From Mesobacillus jeotgali (GTDB lineage: Bacteria > Bacillota > Bacilli > Bacillales > Cytobacillaceae), in the NCBI RefSeq assembly GCF_002874535.1, contig NZ_CP025025.1, positions 915,526 through 979,525 of the forward strand: a stretch of DNA of 64,000 nucleotides, given 5' to 3'. The notes under the pieces were generated by a model. That model was given only the letters and a program-made list of their open reading frames with translations. It was not told the origin of the DNA and made no database searches. The first letter of the stretch is position 1, and each line of letters starts with the position of its first letter. The translations under genes were made by a program, and so were the position numbers. Shown piece after piece: positions 8,457 through 16,686 of the stretch.

Positions 8457-9856
8457 ATCTGCAGGACATCGGTGTTTATTTTTCATGGTTCATCTTAATC
8501 TATATGCTGGTCGTCATCAGCTTCTATTCAATCGTTATGCTTATATCCGTCATTCAGTTAAGAAAAGAATACAGGTTGAATCGGGAGAAGTCTTTTGGTG
8601 ATTATGCGGAGGAAATCTATACCAAGCCAATTTCGATCATTGTCCCGGCCTTTAACGAGGAAGCTGGGATTGTCCACAGCATCCGCTCGCTGCTAAGTAT
8701 CAACTACCCAGTGTTTGAGATTATCGTCGTGAACGATGGATCATCGGACAAAACAATGGATGTGTTGATTGAGCAGTATGATATGAAGGAAATCAAGAAA
8801 GTGATCCGCAGGCAGGTAAACTCGAAACCTATAAAAAAGGTCTATCAGTCTCAAATACTCCCTAACCTGTTCCTGGTTGACAAGGATAACGGGGGAAAAG
8901 CTGATGCACTAAACGCCGGGCTGAATTTTTCGCATTATCCATATGTTTGTTCCCTGGATGGAGATTCAGTCCTTGAAAGAGATGCTTTTTTAAAAGTAAT
9001 GAAGCCAATCATCGAGTCAAATGAAGAAGTCATTGCCTCTGGGGGCAGCATCAGGATTGCTAATGGCTGTGAAATAAGGAATGGCGAGGTACTGAAAATC
9101 GGGTTAGCCAAAAATCCCCTGGTCATCATGCAGGTAATCGAATATTTGCGGGCCTTTTTGATGGGAAGGATTGGCCTGAGCAGACATAATTTGCTGCTGA
9201 TCATCTCGGGTGCCTTTGGTGTCTTCTCCAAGCACTGGGTGGTGCAGGCTGGAGGATACCGGTCGGATACGGTCGGGGAAGACATGGAGCTTGTTGTCAG
9301 GATCCATCGGCTGCTAAAAGAAACACGGCAAAAGAAACGTATTGTGTATGTGCCGGACCCAGTCTGCTGGACAGAGGTCCCGGAAAGCACGAAATATTTG
9401 AAGCGGCAAAGACGAAGATGGCATAGAGGGCTGTTTGAAAGCCTGTGGATTCACAGGAAGCTGACATTCAACCCGAAATATGGACTGATTGGATTCGTTT
9501 CTTTCCCTTATTTCTGGATAGTAGAATTCCTCGGGCCCATCGTCGAACTTTCAGGTTATATTTATATCGTCATTTCCTTGTTTGCAGGAGGAATTTATCT
9601 TGAGTTTGCGATATTAATATTCCTATTGTCTTGTTTATATGGATCCATCTTTTCAGCATTCGCGATTCTGCTGGAAGAATGGAGCCTCAGAAAATATCCC
9701 AGAATAACCGATTTGCTTAAGCTATTCCTATATTCATTGACAGAAACGATCTGGTATCGGCCGTTGACAGTGTTCTGGCGCTGCCAGGGAATCTGGCAAA
9801 TGATCCGGGGCGAGAGAGGCTGGGGAGAAATGAAAAGAAAAGGTGTATCAAGATGA
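8453..9856 (+). CDS. processive family-2 glycosyltransferase, membrane-bound
   Basis: A 467-residue GT2 enzyme of the hyaluronan/chitin/PNAG/cellulose synthase class. An N-terminal membrane helix is followed by the nucleotide-sugar fold ISIIVPAFNEE and VVNDGSSDKT, the metal-binding D169-G-D171, a GED acceptor-base motif in SDTVGEDME, and QRRRW at 319-323, the signature of processive synthases. Two or three membrane helices follow toward the C-terminus. It should make and export a beta-linked polysaccharide from a nucleotide sugar. No PilZ domain is present, so cyclic-di-GMP control, if any, must act through a partner. ATGA overlaps link it to genes on both sides. Confidence 0.9.
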   Translation: MNLQDIGVYFSWFILIYMLVVISFYSIVMLISVIQLRKEYRLNREKSFGDYAEEIYTKPISIIVPAFNEEAGIVHSIRSLLSINYPVFEIIVVNDGSSDKTMDVLIEQYDMKEIKKVIRRQVNSKPIKKVYQSQILPNLFLVDKDNGGKADALNAGLNFSHYPYVCSLDGDSVLERDAFLKVMKPIIESNEEVIASGGSIRIANGCEIRNGEVLKIGLAKNPLVIMQVIEYLRAFLMGRIGLSRHNLLLIISGAFGVFSKHWVVQAGGYRSDTVGEDMELVVRIHRLLKETRQKKRIVYVPDPVCWTEVPESTKYLKRQRRRWHRGLFESLWIHRKLTFNPKYGLIGFVSFPYFWIVEFLGPIVELSGYIYIVISLFAGGIYLEFAILIFLLSCLYGSIFSAFAILLEEWSLRKYPRITDLLKLFLYSLTETIWYRPLTVFWRCQGIWQMIRGERGWGEMKRKGVSR

Positions 9857-12800
9857 AATCACTATTCGAGAGGCACTCTCAGCTAGTTGTCCTGCTCTTC
9901 GTTTTTTTGGTCGTATCAGCCCTTTCAAGCCCTTTTTGGCTCTGGCAATTGAAGCCGGAACAAACACTTGATATTTTGATTGTCGACAAAACTGTTCCCG
10001 ACAAGGATTACAGGGAACACAAAGGACTTACATGGGTTTTGAATAATGAGAAGTATTTAAAATCTGATGGCGAAAATTATTCCGCCGCCACGGACTATAT
10101 CGGATTCAGGCATGTGAATCAGGATACTTTTTCAGGAGAAAAACTCCCTGAACAACTGGACCAATATAAGGTCATCTATCTTGCGGACCTATATGGAGTA
10201 TATGAAGAAGAGTTCCGCGGTGAAAATGAGACCGGAAAGAGGTCGAATCAGCTTTATGGCGGATTGCAGCTAGAGGATGTCAAAGTGTTGGAAAGAGAGC
10301 TGCTTGAGGGGAATAAGACTTTGATCTCCGAATTCAACACCTTTGGAAGCCCCACTGAAGAATCGGTAAGGAAACGAATGACCAATCTGCTCAATGTCCG
10401 CTGGAGTGGCTGGACAGGCCGGTATTTTACCAAACTTGACGGGAAAGAAGTGCCGGACTGGATCATTGACCAGTATGAATCCCAATCGAAGGAATGGAAT
10501 TTTACCGGTTCAGGATTCGTATTTGTCAATGAAAAGGATTATGTAACTGTCCTGGACGAAACAAAGCTCACAGGCAGCGGGCTGGATTTCAGGGTTACTG
10601 AAAAAGGAAAGGAGCATTTTGCATCTGACCTGGATACGAGCTACACATACTGGTTTGATATCGTTGAGGCACTGGATGAGGATGAGGTGATGGCAAGCTA
10701 TCAGCTGCCAATCAAGGATAAGGCCAAGGCCGAATTGGCGGAATATGGGATTCCTGAACAGTTTCCTGCTGTGATCCATCACCAAAATAGCCAATTTTCA
10801 ACCTATTATTTTGCTGGTGATTATGCAGATGAGGCAGAAGTTCCGGATATCTACCAAACTCAAGGAATAACATCCTGGAAAAAAGCGGTCGAAGGGAAGC
10901 GTTCTTTTTACTGGTCAGCGTATGTACCGATGATGAAAGAGATTCTCTCGAATGGCTTACATGAATCTTCGGGCGTGCCGGTTGCTCCTGAAATTGCCAA
11001 AGTTGGGGAAATCCATTATAACGGCATCAACTCCGCTGATTCCATTCAAATCCAAAAGAATGGTAAATGGGAGGACATCCTGATAAAAGGCGTCAACATC
11101 GGTATGGGAAAGCCAGGAGCCTTCCCGGGTGAAGCGGCCATCACGAAGGAGGAATACTTCCGCTGGTTCAAGCAGATTGGCAGCATGAATGCCAACGCGA
11201 TCCGGGTTTACACTTTGCATCCTCCTGAATTCTATCAGGCATTTTACGAATATAATCAGCTATCGGAAAAGCCATTATATTTATTCCATGGTGCATGGGT
11301 GAATGAAGAAATGATTGTCGAAACTCAGAATGCTTTTTCAGATGAGGTAGTGAATGATTTCAAGCGCGAGCTGAAGCAAATGATTGATATTGTTCATGGC
11401 AATGCAAATATACCTCCAAGTCCGGGCCACGCATCCGGTAAATATGAATTTGATATATCCCGATATGTCCTGGGATTGATCATCGGTATAGAGTGGGATC
11501 CTGGAGCCGTCCAGAGTACAAACATCCGCAATAAGGGGTCAAAACAGTTCGCTGGCACTTACTTCAGGACGGAAAATGCAGAGCCTTTTGAAATCTGGCT
11601 TGCATCCATGATGGACTACACTGCCGGCTACGAAACCGAGCAATATCAGTGGCAGCACAGCATCAGCTTCACGAATTGGGTTACGACCGATTTACTGGAG
11701 CATCCGAGTGAACCGCTTGAAACGGAAGACATGGTGTCTGTGAATCCAAACCATATACAAAAAAACGAGGAGTTCAAAGCCGGAATGTTTGCTTCATATC
11801 ATGTTTATCCTTACTATCCGGACTTCTTGAATTTCGATAGAACTTATCAGCAATACAAGGATCAGCAAGGCAGAAAGAATCATTATGCCGGTTATTTGCA
11901 TGATTTAATCCGTGCCCATGATATGCCAGTCCTGATTGCGGAATTTGGTGTCCCATCGTCAAGAGGACAGACTCACAGAAATGACTCAGGAATGAATCAG
12001 GGCTTCCTGAATGAGCAGCAGCAGGGAGAGATGAACAGCTTCATGTTCAATTCGATGGTTGACGAGGGTGCTGCCGGAGGGCTGGTGTTCGCATGGCAGG
12101 ATGAATGGTTCAAACGGACATGGAACACGATGGATTATGATAACCCAAACCGCCGTCCTTTTTGGGCAAATCGCCAAACGAATGAGCAAAAATTTGGTCT
12201 TTTGAGTTTCGAGCCTGGCAAAAAAAGTTCATCCATGCTTGTCGATGGAAGAAAAGGAGACTGGGACAAGAATGGGATAAAGCCTCTTGGTGACTCGAAG
12301 AACGGTGCAATCAAGAGGGTGTTTGCATCCTCTGATGAATCATCCGTTTATTTCCGGCTTGACCTGGAAAACGCCATCAACTGGGACGAACAAGCTGGCT
12401 ACCTTTTCCTGGATACAATTCCCGGCCAGGGTCAGCAACGAGTCAAATTGCATGATGGTCAGGAAGTTGATCCTGATTCTGGTATTGATTTTATGATAGA
12501 ACTTAAAGGGCCAGACGAGTCAAGAATCCTCGTTGATAGCTATTATGACCTGTTTTACTATCAGTACGGGAAAAACCTGAAAATGATCCCTGAGGTAAAC
12601 TATGCTGATGAAAAAAACAATGGCATATTCCATCCGATTCGACTTGCGCTCAACAAGGAGATGATCCTTCCTGAAGATGGCAGGAAAGTCCCATTCCAGT
12701 CATATGAAACAGGTAAACTGAAATTCGGGACTGGAAATCCGGATGATGAAAGTTTTGATTCACTGACCGATATAAGTATAAGCAATGATAAAAAGACCGT

Positions 12801-13098
12801 GGAAATTCGGATACCATGGCAGCTGTTGAATATTAAGGATCCAAGTACTAAAGAAATAATCTCGGACCTTCATAAAACTGGCCTTACAGGAAGTGAATCC
12901 ATCAAAGGAATACGTTTCTCTGCTGCGTGGATCTCACAAGGAGAGACTGGCTCTGTCCTTTCAGAAAACGCAGACAGCATGTTCTTCTACGAATGGAAGG
13001 GTTGGGAAGATCCGCAATATCATGAACGTCTGAAAGAATCCTATAAGATAATGAAGGAAACTTTTAAAAATGCAGGGGACGAGGAGAACGATCGATGA
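9853..13098 (+). CDS. membrane-anchored glycoside-hydrolase-like protein with C-terminal CBM9-like domain
   Basis: A 1081-residue extracytoplasmic protein anchored by an N-terminal helix (about residues 11-31). Residues about 400-790 look like a clan GH-A (beta/alpha)8 barrel: KGVNIGMGKPGAFPGE, NANAIRVYTLHPPEF, a glutamate in IGIEWDP (E547) and AEFGVPSSRG (E697), in the right order for acid/base and nucleophile. The acid/base lacks the usual preceding Asn, so catalysis is not certain. Residues about 830-1060 begin DGRKGDWD and resemble the CBM9/DOMON-like carbohydrate-binding sandwich. Beside a processive synthase, it may trim, transfer or guide the polymer. I do not recognise a named family for the whole protein. 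Confidence 0.7.
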   Translation: MKSLFERHSQLVVLLFVFLVVSALSSPFWLWQLKPEQTLDILIVDKTVPDKDYREHKGLTWVLNNEKYLKSDGENYSAATDYIGFRHVNQDTFSGEKLPEQLDQYKVIYLADLYGVYEEEFRGENETGKRSNQLYGGLQLEDVKVLERELLEGNKTLISEFNTFGSPTEESVRKRMTNLLNVRWSGWTGRYFTKLDGKEVPDWIIDQYESQSKEWNFTGSGFVFVNEKDYVTVLDETKLTGSGLDFRVTEKGKEHFASDLDTSYTYWFDIVEALDEDEVMASYQLPIKDKAKAELAEYGIPEQFPAVIHHQNSQFSTYYFAGDYADEAEVPDIYQTQGITSWKKAVEGKRSFYWSAYVPMMKEILSNGLHESSGVPVAPEIAKVGEIHYNGINSADSIQIQKNGKWEDILIKGVNIGMGKPGAFPGEAAITKEEYFRWFKQIGSMNANAIRVYTLHPPEFYQAFYEYNQLSEKPLYLFHGAWVNEEMIVETQNAFSDEVVNDFKRELKQMIDIVHGNANIPPSPGHASGKYEFDISRYVLGLIIGIEWDPGAVQSTNIRNKGSKQFAGTYFRTENAEPFEIWLASMMDYTAGYETEQYQWQHSISFTNWVTTDLLEHPSEPLETEDMVSVNPNHIQKNEEFKAGMFASYHVYPYYPDFLNFDRTYQQYKDQQGRKNHYAGYLHDLIRAHDMPVLIAEFGVPSSRGQTHRNDSGMNQGFLNEQQQGEMNSFMFNSMVDEGAAGGLVFAWQDEWFKRTWNTMDYDNPNRRPFWANRQTNEQKFGLLSFEPGKKSSSMLVDGRKGDWDKNGIKPLGDSKNGAIKRVFASSDESSVYFRLDLENAINWDEQAGYLFLDTIPGQGQQRVKLHDGQEVDPDSGIDFMIELKGPDESRILVDSYYDLFYYQYGKNLKMIPEVNYADEKNNGIFHPIRLALNKEMILPEDGRKVPFQSYETGKLKFGTGNPDDESFDSLTDISISNDKKTVEIRIPWQLLNIKDPSTKEIISDLHKTGLTGSESIKGIRFSAAWISQGETGSVLSENADSMFFYEWKGWEDPQYHERLKESYKIMKETFKNAGDEENDR

Positions 13099-13475
13099 AA
13101 CGAATATTGCTGGCTGAGGACGAGGAAATATTGAGAATGCTGATCATCGATACACTTGAAGAGGAAGATTATCAGGTGATTGAGGCTGGAGACGGCCAGG
13201 AAGCATTGGATTTATTAATGGTTGAAAAATATGATTTGATTGTGCTTGATTATATGATGCCAGCATATTCAGGTTTGGAAGTCATAGTAAAAATAAGGCA
13301 GGAAGGCATCAATAAGGATGTACCGATCATGATGCTATCGGCGAAAAGCCAGCTTTCAGAACAGGAAAAAGCGATTGCGGCGGGGGCCGATTATTTTATG
13401 GCCAAGCCATTCAGCCCGCTTGAACTATTGGGAAAAGTGAGAGACATACTAAATGAAAAAAATACAATTCAATAA
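13095..13475 (+). CDS. single-domain response regulator (CheY/Spo0F-like receiver)
   Basis: A 126-residue protein that is only a receiver domain: acidic pocket E8-D9, phospho-acceptor D52 in LIVLDYMMP, conserved Ser in MMLSAKS and Lys in AKPFSP. With no output domain it can relay phosphate or bind partners. The HPt domain of the first operon gene is an obvious phosphoryl partner, so a kinase-REC-HPt-REC relay is plausible. GAGGAG precedes its ATG, which overlaps the previous stop. Its 3' end overlaps the kinase gene by 23 bases. Confidence 0.9.
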   Translation: MKRILLAEDEEILRMLIIDTLEEEDYQVIEAGDGQEALDLLMVEKYDLIVLDYMMPAYSGLEVIVKIRQEGINKDVPIMMLSAKSQLSEQEKAIAAGADYFMAKPFSPLELLGKVRDILNEKNTIQ

Positions 13476-15903
13476 AAATAGCATAGTTCGCCGGTATATT
13501 TTCCTGATGGGGGTATTCATTGGCGCATTCTTGTTGCTGGCTGGAATCCTGCTGTATTCCTTTTACGAGCTGAATGAAGAATATACTTCAAAAAACAGTC
13601 AGCTTGAGGACAAAGAACGTCTTGTACAGAGGATGGAAGAAGCTTTTATTAAGGCCTTCATGGATGTGCGAGGATACTTTGCCTATAATACCGAGAGTTT
13701 GAAGAAAAAGGCGCTGGAGCAAGATCCAGTAATCATGGACTATATGAATCAGCTTAGCGCAATGGAAGAAAGCTATAAAGACCAGGCATTCCTGGAACAG
13801 GTAGAAGATTTTAGGAAATATTATTTTATAGAAACCCTGCCTGTCACTCTTGAAGAATATGAAAATGGAAATATTGAGGCCGTCAGAGCGACTGCGAATG
13901 GAGGAGCTACAAAGAAAATCGAGGCCATAATGGCAGACATCGACGAATATAATGACGCGATCAATGATCAAATAGATGCGAACTTTATTGAACTTAAGAA
14001 GATCCAGTCATATGTCCAAATCGCTTTTGTTGTTTTTGTGCTCGTTTTCTTGATTGTCCTGCTGCGAATCACGAGGCTGATGTTCAGTGAGATTGCCAAG
14101 CCGCTTGCGGGATTTGCTGCAGCTGCCAATGAGATTGCTTATGGCAGGGATGCGGTCATTGAGGTCGACAAAGACCGTAATGATGAACTTGGGGTTCTAT
14201 CGGTCGCCTTCAATCGCATGATCGAGGGAATCCAGGAAAACGAACAAAATCTGCTTGCGCAAAACGAAGAGCTAGTGGCACAGCAGGATGAGCTTCATGC
14301 TCAGCAACTCGAGCTCCAGGAGGCTCTTGAGTTTGTAAAAAACAATGAGCAGAAGCTTAGCAGCAGGAATGAGCTGATAAATAAATTGGCTAATTCACTT
14401 GATAAGCAAGAAGTCCTGGAAAGCGCGGTCTTAAATATGTGCCCGATCATCGGTGCTGAAAAAGGAATCATTGCCTTTATCGATGAGCCCTCGTATGCCT
14501 CATATGGGATTTCTCCTGGCGGCGTCAAACAATTCAGGGGAAATCTGTTGTTCAGTGGTGTGATTGACCGTCTGCAGGTGGAGCGAAAGCCTTTTGCGAT
14601 GAAAAGGCAATGTGCAGAAGATGAGAAGGGGTACCATTCTGAATATCTATTTTCATATGATCTGTATATCCCAATCTTCTTATCAGGAAAGAAGCTGATT
14701 GCCATCATGGCATTCACCCGCTATGATTCACCATTTGATGGCCGGCTTATGGAAGAGTATGAAGCGTTGGCCAAAAACGTCGGGATAGCGATGGACAAAA
14801 TCAACCTATACCAGAAATCAGAAGAAGCAAGACGATTGAACCAGGATATCCTTGATACAATCCAGGAGGGTGTCCAGTTAGTCAGTGGAGATGGTGAAAT
14901 TCTCCTGGTCAACAAAAAGTTCTGTGAGCTGTTCGGATGCCCGGAAAAGCTTCATGATATGGACGGTTGCTCGTGGGACGAATGGACCGCCCTATTAGAG
15001 GGGACAATTGAAGAAGCTGGAGACTTTATAGACTTCCTGAAGTCAGAGGTGGCCAGTCAGGAAAAATATCCTGCAAACGAGCGGCAATTTACCTACAGAA
15101 ATAAAGCTGGAAAGGTGTTCAAGGTATACTGTGAAGGGCTTTTCGATGGAAATACGAAGTTAGGCACAATTTTTGTACACCGCAATATAACAAAAGAATT
15201 CGAAGTGGACAGGATCAAATCAGAATTTGTCAGCACCGTCAGTCATGAACTCCGGACACCGCTGGCAAGCATTCTCGGATTTACAGAGTTGATTCTCACA
15301 AGAGAGTTAAAACCTGAACGCCAGAAAAAATATTTATCGACTATTCACAATGAAGCAGGAAGACTGACTGCATTGATCAATGATTTTCTGGATATCCAGC
15401 GGATGGAATCAGGGAAGCAGGGTTATGAAAAAATACAGGTTGAAATGCTGCCTGTCATCAATAAGGTCATCGAGCTCCAGAAAGTGCAATCAGATCGGCA
15501 TGAATTAACGCTGAAGTTCCTAGGAGGTAGTGATGTCGTCATTGGGGATGCGGGTAAATTGGAGCAGGCACTTACAAACCTGGTGCACAACGCCATCAAA
15601 TATTCACCAGAAGGCGGAAAGGTCAGTGTTATTGTTTTTGAAAAAGACGGGATGGTAAGAATGGAAATCCAGGATGAAGGTCTGGGAATCCCTCCTGAGG
15701 CAATCGATAAATTGTTCGAAAAGTTTTATAGAGTGGATAATTCCGATCGCAGGTCCATTGGCGGGACAGGTCTGGGACTTGCGATCGTCAAAGAAATCAT
15801 CCATGATCACGGAGGAGAAATAAGCGTTAAGTCACAATTTGGAAAGGGAAGTACTTTCACCATCTCTCTGCCTGTTTCTGACAGCCAGACTGATTTCGGC
15901 TGA
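13453..15903 (+). CDS. multi-sensor histidine kinase (TM-HAMP-GAF-PAS-HisKA-HATPase)
   Basis: An 816-residue membrane kinase. TM1 is about residues 12-34, an extracytoplasmic helical sensor domain spans about 35-178, and TM2 is about 182-205. A HAMP domain and a Gln/Glu-rich coiled coil (about 255-300) follow, then GAF (about 310-455), PAS (about 460-580), HisKA with H598 in STVSHELRTPLAS, and HATPase with NLVHNAIKYSPEGG, DEGLGIPPE and GTGLGLAIV. It is the last gene of the operon and overlaps the receiver gene, so it is the likely phosphodonor. The signal may reflect the external polysaccharide or envelope state; this is inference. Confidence 0.9.
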   Translation: MKKIQFNKNSIVRRYIFLMGVFIGAFLLLAGILLYSFYELNEEYTSKNSQLEDKERLVQRMEEAFIKAFMDVRGYFAYNTESLKKKALEQDPVIMDYMNQLSAMEESYKDQAFLEQVEDFRKYYFIETLPVTLEEYENGNIEAVRATANGGATKKIEAIMADIDEYNDAINDQIDANFIELKKIQSYVQIAFVVFVLVFLIVLLRITRLMFSEIAKPLAGFAAAANEIAYGRDAVIEVDKDRNDELGVLSVAFNRMIEGIQENEQNLLAQNEELVAQQDELHAQQLELQEALEFVKNNEQKLSSRNELINKLANSLDKQEVLESAVLNMCPIIGAEKGIIAFIDEPSYASYGISPGGVKQFRGNLLFSGVIDRLQVERKPFAMKRQCAEDEKGYHSEYLFSYDLYIPIFLSGKKLIAIMAFTRYDSPFDGRLMEEYEALAKNVGIAMDKINLYQKSEEARRLNQDILDTIQEGVQLVSGDGEILLVNKKFCELFGCPEKLHDMDGCSWDEWTALLEGTIEEAGDFIDFLKSEVASQEKYPANERQFTYRNKAGKVFKVYCEGLFDGNTKLGTIFVHRNITKEFEVDRIKSEFVSTVSHELRTPLASILGFTELILTRELKPERQKKYLSTIHNEAGRLTALINDFLDIQRMESGKQGYEKIQVEMLPVINKVIELQKVQSDRHELTLKFLGGSDVVIGDAGKLEQALTNLVHNAIKYSPEGGKVSVIVFEKDGMVRMEIQDEGLGIPPEAIDKLFEKFYRVDNSDRRSIGGTGLGLAIVKEIIHDHGGEISVKSQFGKGSTFTISLPVSDSQTDFG

Positions 15904-15921
15904 ACTTAAGGGGGCAAGGAT

Positions 15922-15951
15922 AAAGGCGGCAGAAATGCCGTCTTTTCTGTT
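15922..15951 (+). terminator. intrinsic terminator of the signalling/polysaccharide operon
   Basis: GGCGGCA-GAAA-TGCCGTC stem-loop followed by TTTTCTGTTGTTT, 18 bases after the kinase stop. Confidence 0.8.
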
Positions 15952-15956
15952 GTTTA

Positions 15957-16078
15957 CTAGGAAATTATGAAATGATTTCAATGTCGATAACTTTACGGGT
16001 TTTCTTAATCCAGCTCCAGCGCCTAGCCCCTCCAGTCGCTTGTCGGGGCCGAACGAGGCGCTTGCGCTTTTTGTTCAT
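15957..16078. repeat. interspersed GC-rich repeat R1, copy 1; fills most of the 15904-16204 gap
   Basis: An AT-rich lead (aggaaattatgaaatgattt...gataact) is followed by the GC-rich core ccagctccagcgcctagccc, gagtcgcttgtcgggg-like sequence and gaggcgcttgcgcttttt. The same lead and core recur at 32394. The family sits beside gene ends at 18850, 32394, 37108 and, in worn form, at 49101 and 61677. Confidence 0.85.
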
Positions 16079-16154
16079 GCAGACAGGATAAGAACCGTAA
16101 CCCTGGATGTCCAAGAACTTTAAGATTGCAGGCGAAATAGTGGATGGACGCTGA

Positions 16155-16179
16155 GTACAGGCGATATACTATTTGTACT
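16155..16179. promoter_or_regulatory. inverted repeat around a TATACT -10-like box before the glutaredoxin gene
   Basis: Perfect half sites AGTACA (16155-16160) and TGTACT (16174-16179) lie 13 bases apart and enclose TATACT at 16165-16170, 35 bases before the start codon. The geometry suits a repressor site over a promoter, but there is no good -35 box and no known regulator to assign. Confidence 0.35.
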
Positions 16180-16204
16180 AAAACTTAGCGAAGGAGGAAC
16201 CAAC

Positions 16205-16480
16205 ATGTCCAAAAGCTCATTAACCCTTTTCACCCGGCCGATGTGAACAGACTGCCAGGAAGCGAAGGAGTTTCTTTCGCAGAAAAATGTCCCGTATGAA
16301 GAAATCAATGTTCAGGGTGAGCCTGAAAAGGAGAAAAAGCTTAAAGAATTAACAGGTACTGTGATTGTTCCGGCGTTTATTTTTACAAATAAGAAGTTTT
16401 TGTTCATAAAAGATAAAAAAGTGTTGATCGGATTTGAAAATAACAGAAGTGAAATTGAAAAGCTTGCTGAAAGCTTATAA
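16205..16480 (+). CDS. glutaredoxin-like protein with in-frame UGA at the first active-site position (candidate selenoprotein)
   Basis: The frame starts at ATG 16205 after a strong AAGGAGG site and ends at TAA 16478-16480, 91 residues if the single internal TGA (16244-16246, codon 14) is read. It translates as SSLTLFTRPM-(TGA)-TDC-QEAKEFL, so TGA falls exactly where the glutaredoxin/NrdH CxxC motif has its first cysteine; C17 is the second. Downstream the fold is intact: VPYEEINVQG, the cis-proline VIVPAF, then a C-terminal helix. There are no frameshifts. A hairpin fitting the bacterial SECIS pattern follows the TGA. The simplest reading is a UxxC selenoprotein, a dithiol/selenol oxidoreductase. 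The alternative is a one-base nonsense mutation of a Cys codon. No Sec machinery gene lies in this window. Confidence 0.72.
16262..16280 (+). promoter_or_regulatory. candidate bacterial SECIS hairpin downstream of the in-frame UGA
   Basis: GCGAAGG-AGTTT-CTTTCGC forms a 7-bp stem (one G-U) with a 5-nt loop. It begins 15 nt after the UGA; the apical loop begins 22 nt after it and has G as its second base. These features agree with the published bacterial SECIS pattern as I recall it (apical loop about 16-37 nt downstream, G among the first two loop bases, stem of at least four pairs). Such hairpins also arise by chance in coding sequence, so this is supporting evidence only. Confidence 0.55.
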
Positions 16481-16497
16481 CCTAAATACTGAATAAC

Positions 16498-16528
16498 AAA
16501 AGCCTTCGAATGTGAGGGCTTTTTTGTT
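16498..16528 (+). terminator. intrinsic terminator after the glutaredoxin-like gene
   Basis: AGCCTTC-GAATGT-GAGGGCT stem followed by TTTTTTG, 18 bases after the TAA. A proper terminator shows that the gene is a complete transcription unit, not a decaying remnant. Confidence 0.8.
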
Positions 16529-16625
16529 CTTGAATAATTTTTAAAATGACATGGAACCATACTGAAGTACATAAATTATAATATATAAATCTTTCATAAG
16601 GGAGGGTTATCATTTCAATTCCGAG

Positions 16626-16654
16626 TTGACTTATCAGAATACATGTATTATATT
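16626..16654 (+). promoter_or_regulatory. sigma-A-type promoter of tcyP
   Basis: TTGACT (-35), 17-base spacer, TATATT (-10), 33 bases before the GTG start of the symporter gene. The leader is too short for a riboswitch. Confidence 0.55.
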
Positions 16655-16686
16655 ATTCGAGAATGATAAATTAGGGGGGAAAGACA

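Noticed and set aside
16205-16246. A 13-residue ORF or plain pseudogene at the glutaredoxin locus
   Set aside because: The frame continues cleanly for 77 codons after the TGA with a conserved fold, and the TGA replaces the catalytic Cys exactly. Pseudogene status is kept only as the alternative.
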